DNA of 12,291 nucleotides from CAYLMM01 sp964384825 (GTDB lineage Bacteria; Krumholzibacteriota; Krumholzibacteriia; LZORAL124-64-63): contig CAYLMM010000067.1 of assembly GCA_964384825.1 (NCBI GenBank), positions 1-12,291 on the forward strand, read 5' to 3'. Shown piece after piece: positions 7,285-12,291 of this stretch. The first letter of the stretch is position 1. Each line of letters starts with the position of its first letter. A model generated the notes under the pieces. The model made no database searches and was not told where the DNA came from. It saw only the letters and a list, made by a program, of their open reading frames with translations. The translations under genes were made by a program, and so were the position numbers.

Positions 7285-7298
7285 GGATTTTGCTCCAG

Positions 7299-7335
7299 GG
7301 TTCCCCGCGCGCTTCTTTGGGGCGTGCGGGGAACC
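7299..7335 (+). terminator. Strong hairpin 3' of the prolyl oligopeptidase gene
   Basis: GGTTCCCCGC (7299-7308) pairs perfectly with GCGGGGAACC (7326-7335). Inner pairs (7309-7312 with 7322-7325, one G-T wobble) extend the stem to 14. It begins 14 bases after the stop. No T run follows on either strand, so it may act as a 3'-end-protecting structure or an imperfect bidirectional terminator between convergent genes rather than a classical one. Confidence 0.55.
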
Positions 7336-7360
7336 GCGGAATTATCCTGATGAGCAGAAG

Positions 7361-7384
7361 AAAAAACGATGCCCGCGCCGGACA
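7361..7384 (-). terminator. Possible intrinsic terminator of the protease/propeller cassette
   Basis: On the minus strand TGTCC (7384-7380) can pair with GGGCA (7374-7370) with one G-T wobble and a five-base loop, followed by TCG and six T (7366-7361). It is about 50 bases downstream of the propeller lipoprotein stop at 7435. The stem is short; the T run is the main support. Confidence 0.4.
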
Positions 7385-7434
7385 CGCGTCAATTGAAAAC
7401 CGTAGCTGCAGCAGAACAAACCTCGAGCAACACC

Positions 7435-8391
7435 TCAATACAGCAAATATTCCACTTCCTGATTCTCGATACTATAGACTGCAATGCTTCGGTTGAGCCT
7501 TCCCCGCTTATTCACAGGCGGGCCGACATAGACGATACGGCGGCTATCAGGCAACCATTTTCCGTCGCGCGCATCACCTGGCGGAGCTTCCAGATACTTC
7601 GCTTCGGCCATGTCGTAGATGTTGATTCTTCTCTCGTTGCCCTGTGCGAAACGGTCAAAGCATAAAAATCTCGAATCGGGAGATACATCGATCTTCTTGG
7701 CACCGTCTGGAAGTTGCAGAACCACCCGTTCTCCTGTTCCATCGATCGCAGCCTTACTGAGAATCAAGGGGAAGTTGCCGTTATCTATTGCGAATCGAGT
7801 AAAGAAAATGCTGTCACACCCCGCAGACCAATGGGGATATCGCAAACCACCGACATTGTCGAGGAGGGTTTCGCTTTTACCCGTATCGAAGCGATAAAGC
7901 CAAAGCGTATAATCCAGGGGTGCTTCTCTAGTCGACGCGAACACCAAGCATTCGGCACAGGGGCCCCAATCGGCTGGATTGAGGAAGGTGCCCCGGTAAT
8001 CAGGCACCAGAATCTCTGACCTGCCGCTTTCAAGATCGTATTGGAGTAATGCATTATTGCTACGGCAGACGAGTTGTTCGCCGCTTGGAGACCAATCCGG
8101 GGAATCGCCGCTCACGGCGAGCTTGAACTTTTCCCCCGATCGGTAATCAAGAATCCAAAGACCGGCCAAGCTGTCGACGTAAACCCAGTTTTCCCCTTCC
8201 AGACGCGAACCTCTGTCTTCATAAACAATTCGATCATCAACAGACCATGCCGGAGAAGATAACGTCGGCGCCATAATCGTGCCATCGCCCTGAGGTTCCG
8301 GATCATCAACACAAGAAGCACACATCATCATGAGTAATACTATCAACAGACAAGCTGAAAACTGACAGAGAATTTTCCCCGACTGAATCAC
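7435..8391 (-). CDS. TolB/PD40-like six-blade beta-propeller lipoprotein
   Basis: 318 residues. A hydrophobic segment (13-23) leads to CASC, so lipidation at Cys27 is likely, although the residue three before it is an unusual Cys. Six PD40/TolB-type blade motifs follow at about 46, 97, 139, 185, 233 and 276, for example SPDWSPSGEQLV and DVSPDSRFLCF. The spacing of 42-51 residues fits a six-bladed propeller. Such propellers usually bind proteins or peptides; no catalytic residues are evident. GTG at 8391 is preferred: the upstream protease stop is followed directly by GAGGTGG and then this GTG, with good spacing. A TTG at 8412 in the same frame is possible but lacks a ribosome site. The gene starts 10 bases after the protease gene, so the two are probably co-translated. 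Base composition (31 of 60 G+C at 7681-7740) is well below the flanking genes. Confidence 0.72.
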   Translation of the reverse strand: MIQSGKILCQFSACLLIVLLMMMCASCVDDPEPQGDGTIMAPTLSSPAWSVDDRIVYEDRGSRLEGENWVYVDSLAGLWILDYRSGEKFKLAVSGDSPDWSPSGEQLVCRSNNALLQYDLESGRSEILVPDYRGTFLNPADWGPCAECLVFASTREAPLDYTLWLYRFDTGKSETLLDNVGGLRYPHWSAGCDSIFFTRFAIDNGNFPLILSKAAIDGTGERVVLQLPDGAKKIDVSPDSRFLCFDRFAQGNERRINIYDMAEAKYLEAPPGDARDGKWLPDSRRIVYVGPPVNKRGRLNRSIAVYSIENQEVEYLLY

Positions 8392-8401
8392 AAGCCACCT
8401 C

Positions 8402-10936
8402 TCATTTAACAAGAACCATCTTCACACATTGACGCACGCCACCTATTTTCAACACCGCAAAATATACTCCAGAAGATGCTTCCATTCCGTCTTCATCGTT
8501 ACCATCCCAAGTTACAATATGACTTCCATGAAATAAAAATTGCTCCATGAGCATCTTCACAACACGCCCCCTCACATCATAAATTATAAGCGCCACCTTT
8601 GAATCCGACTGCAAGTCGACACAGAGTTCCGTTCGAGCATTGAAAGGATTCGGACCGATAATTTTTAGAGTATTTCCATATCTTCCAGCAGGTCGATTAT
8701 CCGTTACTCCAACGGGCACCTTCTCACCAAGAACCGTGATCTCAAAATCGACCATACAAAAAGGGTAATAGCCTGATGGGATGTAAACAAAAGGCGGCGA
8801 TGGTGGTCCTTGATTTGATGGCCACCGATATACATACGACTCCACTGTACAGCCAGTCTCTGTAACGGTTCCGTCTACTACATTTGTGTATCCGACATTA
8901 TACCACGGTGGACATCCTTGGCCTGTACTACCGTTCCCACGCCCCCAAACGTGTGGCGGAGAACAATAACTACTAGGAAACACAACATCCTTGCGAACTT
9001 TAATAACTTCAACACTTCGCGGTTCCGGATCAATACCTGGGTAACCTTCTAGAACAGCATTTAAATATGTCTCCGACGATACAGTTTCGACACCACCCAC
9101 ACTAAACGAATAGTGATCTAGGTCATTAGAGCTAATTAAATCCAAGGCATTATCAACATCAATACTTCCCCATCCCGAACGATCGTCATAACCAGGACCT
9201 AAAATATCAACGCAGGAAAGTCGCAGGATCTCTTCAACATCATTGGGATCAAGATTGGGGGCCAATGACAAAATTAAAGCAGATGCACCGGCGACATGGG
9301 GAGCCGAAAACGAAGTACCGTCCGCAACTCCTCCTAAAATCGCATCATTGGTAGTACTGATAATGTCGACACCTGGAGCTACAAAATCAGTATGAGGACC
9401 AGATGATGAAAAATTAGCCAACATTCCATCGCGATCGATTGCACCAACAACCATCATCCCTTGATCAAAACCTTCCCATGCCCAACCGTTCCTTGCCGGC
9501 CATACATAAGGGTCATTTTCCATGTAGTGATTACCAGCTGCCACAGAATGAACTACACCGAGTTTGTATGCATCCAAAAATAATTTGTGAATAATCGGTG
9601 AATATATATTTGCCCCACCAGCTGACAATAATCTATAGCTATGATTCATAATATGAGGCTTAAAGGTAAGACCTTCGGCAATGGCCGATGCAGTACCGGC
9701 AATGGTAGAATCTTTTTTTTGGAAATTGACCCGCGCGCCCCAGCTCACGCCACATATTCCAACCCCATTATCAGCAGTTGCAGCCGCGATACCAGCTACT
9801 CTAGCGCCATGATCTCCTTCATAGGCAATATCACCAGATCGCTTCCCAATAAATTCTTCATGACCATCACGGGCACCTTTATCGACAATGCAGATTGTAA
9901 TATTATGTGATCCTGTACTATGACTCCACGCAGCTTCCGCGTCAATCCCCGCTCCTGCATGGAGACCCCATTGCTGATCAAATCCAGGATCATTCACACA
10001 TAAATCATCTGTCAATGCGTTTGGTTCAACACTTATAACTCCCGCAATGGTTGATAATTGTTGCCGAAATCGAGAATCCTCACCAGATCCGTCTACATCC
10101 AACAACAAAGCAACAGCTCCACCAAGCAACTGAACTTGATCTCCGGTCCGCGTAAATTGTGTTTGATTTATTCGTCTTGGAATAACACGATCGACAGTCA
10201 AGCTTTCTCTGGATTGGAGGAAAGCTTGCAACTCAGGTGAAGAAAATGCTAATTCATGATAAGAAAAAGGCCCATCCCTATCCGGAAGATGCACTTGATT
10301 TGTTTGAATTATTGATATTACCTGATCCGAAATATCACTTTCACTATTAATTCGACCAAGCGGATATGTATTTTCCACCGGACACTCAATGTCTCCAATT
10401 GTCGAACACGCTGTACAAGAATCGCCATATGCGTAATTAGTTAAGGCAAATAAATCCGGATTATCGCCAAACACGAATATGGGACTTTGCGCCCCATCGA
10501 TCATCGGAGAGATCGACGGTTTAAGATATATCCCCCCGGGGCCCTGGGCTATTACCATGAATTCCGCTAAAACGACGAGAGAATCAGCCGGAAGTGGGGT
10601 ACATTGTCCTACAATTAGATTTGGAAATTCACCAAAACTAATCGTATTTCCTCTTAATGAAACAAAGCTTACTGAAAGACTCGGATCACTATCAACGTAT
10701 GCTTCCCATCCTCCGATCCCTCCAGAACATGACACATATTTTAGGATGAGATATGCCGGCATAGCAATCGGATAGGACGACACATTGTCCACACAAGTCT
10801 TTGTCCCTGATTCATCGAAATATATTCCGATGCTATTTGAAAGTGTTGATGCAGATCCTTTCCACGGGAGTATCATTAACCAGAATGTTAATATAGAAGG
10901 CAGTATCCATTTTTTGCTTATTTGAGATCGTTGCAT
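8402..10936 (-). CDS. Secreted subtilisin-like (S8) serine protease with N-terminal beta domain and C-terminal sorting domain
   Basis: 844 residues. Residues 1-30 are a signal peptide. Residues 31-190 form a Cys-containing beta-rich domain starting SIGIYFDESGT and ending CTACSTIGDIECPVE, of a kind seen in FCB-group secreted proteins (recalled, not searched). Residues 195-325 look like a propeptide, with VISVEPN and NDPGFDQQWGL just before the catalytic domain. The S8 domain (about 330-605) has Asp352 (VDKG), His376 (DHGARVAG), oxyanion Asn469 (AAGN) and Ser542 (GTSFSAPHVAG), so it should be active. The usual HGTH is HGAR, but the catalytic first histidine is kept. Residues 610-745 are a Cys-rich insert of unknown role. 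Residues 760-844 are a FlgD-like sorting domain (GPNPFN to MVLVK). The ATG at 10936 has AAGGAG five bases upstream. G+C is low (20 of 60 at 9601-9660), indicating likely transfer. Confidence 0.88.
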   Translation of the reverse strand: MQRSQISKKWILPSILTFWLMILPWKGSASTLSNSIGIYFDESGTKTCVDNVSSYPIAMPAYLILKYVSCSGGIGGWEAYVDSDPSLSVSFVSLRGNTISFGEFPNLIVGQCTPLPADSLVVLAEFMVIAQGPGGIYLKPSISPMIDGAQSPIFVFGDNPDLFALTNYAYGDSCTACSTIGDIECPVENTYPLGRINSESDISDQVISIIQTNQVHLPDRDGPFSYHELAFSSPELQAFLQSRESLTVDRVIPRRINQTQFTRTGDQVQLLGGAVALLLDVDGSGEDSRFRQQLSTIAGVISVEPNALTDDLCVNDPGFDQQWGLHAGAGIDAEAAWSHSTGSHNITICIVDKGARDGHEEFIGKRSGDIAYEGDHGARVAGIAAATADNGVGICGVSWGARVNFQKKDSTIAGTASAIAEGLTFKPHIMNHSYRLLSAGGANIYSPIIHKLFLDAYKLGVVHSVAAGNHYMENDPYVWPARNGWAWEGFDQGMMVVGAIDRDGMLANFSSSGPHTDFVAPGVDIISTTNDAILGGVADGTSFSAPHVAGASALILSLAPNLDPNDVEEILRLSCVDILGPGYDDRSGWGSIDVDNALDLISSNDLDHYSFSVGGVETVSSETYLNAVLEGYPGIDPEPRSVEVIKVRKDVVFPSSYCSPPHVWGRGNGSTGQGCPPWYNVGYTNVVDGTVTETGCTVESYVYRWPSNQGPPSPPFVYIPSGYYPFCMVDFEITVLGEKVPVGVTDNRPAGRYGNTLKIIGPNPFNARTELCVDLQSDSKVALIIYDVRGRVVKMLMEQFLFHGSHIVTWDGNDEDGMEASSGVYFAVLKIGGVRQCVKMVLVK

Positions 10937-11006
10937 TCTTACTCCTTAATTATTCTGACTCAGTCGGATAGATACATCAATTGGGAGCATTCTAGAGGTC
11001 ATCCGA

Positions 11007-11035
11007 ATTGTATCTGATTCGAAATGCCGAATCGG
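11007..11035 (-). promoter_or_regulatory. Possible promoter -10 and adjacent dyad upstream of the S8 protease gene
   Basis: On the minus strand TACAAT (11012-11007) matches five of six bases of a -10 box, 71 bases upstream of the protease ATG; no convincing -35 box lies 16-18 bases before it. Next to it, GATTCG (11016-11021) and CGAATC (11028-11033) form a perfect inverted repeat with a six-base gap. It extends to eight pairs (11014-11035) with one wobble. It sits where a repressor or activator could bind. The rest of the 236-base gap (10937-11172) holds a run of eight C (11131-11138), no gene and no convincing terminator for the carboxykinase gene. Confidence 0.25.
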
Positions 11036-11172
11036 CTGTTTCGTTTGCTGATCATTATCAAGAACTGATAGCACTTCATGCGCGGACCTCCGGATCGGAA
11101 TCCTTCAGCCCCCATCCTCTTTTTACCATACCCCCCCCATCGGTCAAGGGGCATTTCGGAGAATTTTCCTCC

Positions 11173-12291
11173 CTACCCTCCCGGACACTCCGCCGCGATC
11201 GCCGGATCGATCCCCTTGTCCCCGTAGGCGCTCTCGAAATGCGCAGCGAAATCGGCGGCCAGCTTCCGCGCCCGTTCGCGGTAGGCGTCCTTGTCGGCCC
11301 AGGTGTTGATCGGGTTGAGGATGGCGGGGTCGTCCACGCCCGGGCAGCTCTTCGGCACCAGCACCTTGAACACCGGGTCGGGCTCGCATTCCACGTCGAG
11401 CAGGGCGCCCAAGATGGCGGCCTCGACCATCGCCCGGGTCACGGTGATGTCCATCCGCGATCCCACTCCGTACGGCCCGCCGGTCCAGCCGGTGTTGATG
11501 CCGTAGACCGTTGCGTCGTGCGCTTCGAGCCTCTCGCCCAGCAGCTTGGCGTAGATGTCGGGGTTGCGCGGCATGAACGGCGCCCCGAAGAAGCGCGAGA
11601 AGGCCGAGCGCGGCTCGGTCACCCCGGTCTCGGTGCCCGCCAGCTTGCTGGTGTAGCCCATCAGGAACCACAGCATTGCCTGTTCGCGGGTCATCCGCAC
11701 CACCGGCGGCAGCACGCCGTTGGCGTCGGCGGTCAGGAACAGGATCGAGCGCGGGTGCCCGCCGGTCGAGCCCTTCTTGATGTTGCTCAGCGCGGTCAGC
11801 GGATACGACCCGCGCGAGTTGGGCGTGAAGCGGTCGTCGTAGAGGTCGAAGGTGCCGTCGGGGTACATCATCGCGTTCTCGATGATCGCGCCGTGCTCCA
11901 GGAAGGGCGCCTCGCGGAAGCAGGCCTTGTGGATCTCGGGCTCCTTCTCGGGGTCGAGGTCGATCAGCTTGGCGTAGCAGCCGTTCTCGAAGTTGGCCAC
12001 GCCGTCGTCGCTCCAGCCGTGCTCGTCGTCGCCCAGCAGGGCCCGCGCGGGGTCGGCCGAAAGGGTCGTCTTGCCGGTGCCGCTCAGGCCCAGCAGCAGC
12101 GCCACGTCGCCCTCGGGCCCCTCGTTGGCCGAGCAGTGCAGGGGCAGGATGCCGGCCTCGGGCAACAGGTAGTTCATCGCGGTGAACAGCATCTTCTTGC
12201 AGCTGCCGCAGTAGGCCGAACCGTAGACCACGCCGATGCGCCGGTCGAAGTCCGCGGCGATGACCATCGTGCTGGTGCCGCCGATGCGCGG
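11173..12291 (-). CDS. pckA: Phosphoenolpyruvate carboxykinase (ATP), C-terminal two thirds (5' truncated)
   Basis: 372 residues are visible of an expected 530-570; the frame is open through base 12291, so the N-terminus is outside. The enzyme converts oxaloacetate and ATP to phosphoenolpyruvate, CO2 and ADP, the entry to gluconeogenesis. Diagnostic blocks appear in order: CKK after YCGS (metal-site lysine region), LHCSAN (metal-binding His), the kinase-1a P-loop GLSGTGKTTLS, the kinase-2 block GDDEHGW with metal-binding aspartate, PNSRGSYP with the substrate arginine, and FLTADANGVLPP. The usual YxGExKK is YCGSCKK here, giving a CxxC pair at the active-site lysine. The stop is TAG at 11175-11173. 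Composition is very GC-rich (48 of 60 at 12001-12060), unlike the adjacent protease gene. No clear intrinsic terminator follows. Confidence 0.93.
   Translation of the reverse strand, partial: PRIGGTSTMVIAADFDRRIGVVYGSAYCGSCKKMLFTAMNYLLPEAGILPLHCSANEGPEGDVALLLGLSGTGKTTLSADPARALLGDDEHGWSDDGVANFENGCYAKLIDLDPEKEPEIHKACFREAPFLEHGAIIENAMMYPDGTFDLYDDRFTPNSRGSYPLTALSNIKKGSTGGHPRSILFLTADANGVLPPVVRMTREQAMLWFLMGYTSKLAGTETGVTEPRSAFSRFFGAPFMPRNPDIYAKLLGERLEAHDATVYGINTGWTGGPYGVGSRMDITVTRAMVEAAILGALLDVECEPDPVFKVLVPKSCPGVDDPAILNPINTWADKDAYRERARKLAADFAAHFESAYGDKGIDPAIAAECPGG

Noticed and set aside
5067..7496. Long open frames over the prolyl oligopeptidase gene on both strands
   Set aside because: Low-complexity Arg-, Gly- or Val-rich products without domains; the 5149-7284 frame has the full S9 catalytic triad and a lipobox.
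8392..8412. TTG at 8412 as start of the propeller lipoprotein
   Set aside because: It overlaps the protease stop but has no ribosome site. GTG at 8391 follows GAGGTGG directly and gives a better signal-peptide length.
7339..11170. Near-direct repeat at the island edges: GAATTATCCT (7339-7348) and GAATTTTCCT (11161-11170)
   Set aside because: Nine of ten bases match near the composition boundaries, which could suggest a target-site duplication. The repeat is short, imperfect and AT-rich, there is no terminal inverted repeat or transposase, and chance is a fair explanation given the search space.
11144..11671. Minus-strand open frame inside the PEP carboxykinase gene
   Set aside because: It is a different frame of the same strand with Arg/Gly-rich composition; the carboxykinase frame is unmistakable.

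Overview
The window is about 12.3 kb of mostly very GC-rich bacterial DNA. Hand-counted 60-base samples give 63-80 % G+C in the housekeeping genes. Two predicted secreted proteins end in the same FlgD-like/type IX-style C-terminal sorting domain, with an NPFN motif at its start and a short basic end. Together with the high GC, predicted lipoproteins and a mitochondrial-type citrate synthase end, this suggests a diderm of the wider FCB neighbourhood, such as the Eisenbacteria/Krumholzibacteriota/Latescibacterota-like lineages. That placement is an inference from family knowledge; there is no rRNA or marker gene here to prove it.

Layout. (1) 1-239: 3' end of a citrate synthase gene, then a good intrinsic terminator. 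(2) 407-1639 (+): an exported metallo-beta-lactamase-fold hydrolase of the ComEC C-terminal type with a sorting domain, behind an extended -10 promoter. (3) 4972-1636 (-): a probable four-gene operon: RluA-type pseudouridine synthase, beta-solenoid lipoprotein, L-2-hydroxyglutarate-dehydrogenase-like FAD oxidoreductase, and PAP2-family membrane protein. The first three are joined by GTGA and TTGA four-base stop/start overlaps. The last gene meets the hydrolase gene head-on, and both stop codons lie in one CTAG. (4) 5149-7284 (+): a prolyl-oligopeptidase lipoprotein with its own sigma70-like promoter and a strong 3' hairpin. (5) 10936-7435 (-): a compositionally foreign two-gene cassette (33-52 % G+C in sampled lines). 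It encodes a large secreted subtilisin-like (S8) protease with an extra N-terminal domain and a sorting domain, followed 10 bases later by a TolB/PD40-like six-blade propeller lipoprotein. (6) 12291-11173 (-): the C-terminal two thirds of ATP-type phosphoenolpyruvate carboxykinase, running off the window.

How the parts relate. Citrate synthase and PEP carboxykinase are central carbon enzymes at the two edges; the FAD oxidoreductase could feed 2-oxoglutarate to the same pathways. Most of the remaining genes act in the envelope or outside the cell. The most accessory-looking part is the low-GC protease/propeller pair, which looks like a recent acquisition inserted between core genes. No transposase, integrase, tRNA, CRISPR array or rRNA was seen. 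No unmistakably new system is proven; the protease/propeller cassette is the best candidate for follow-up.
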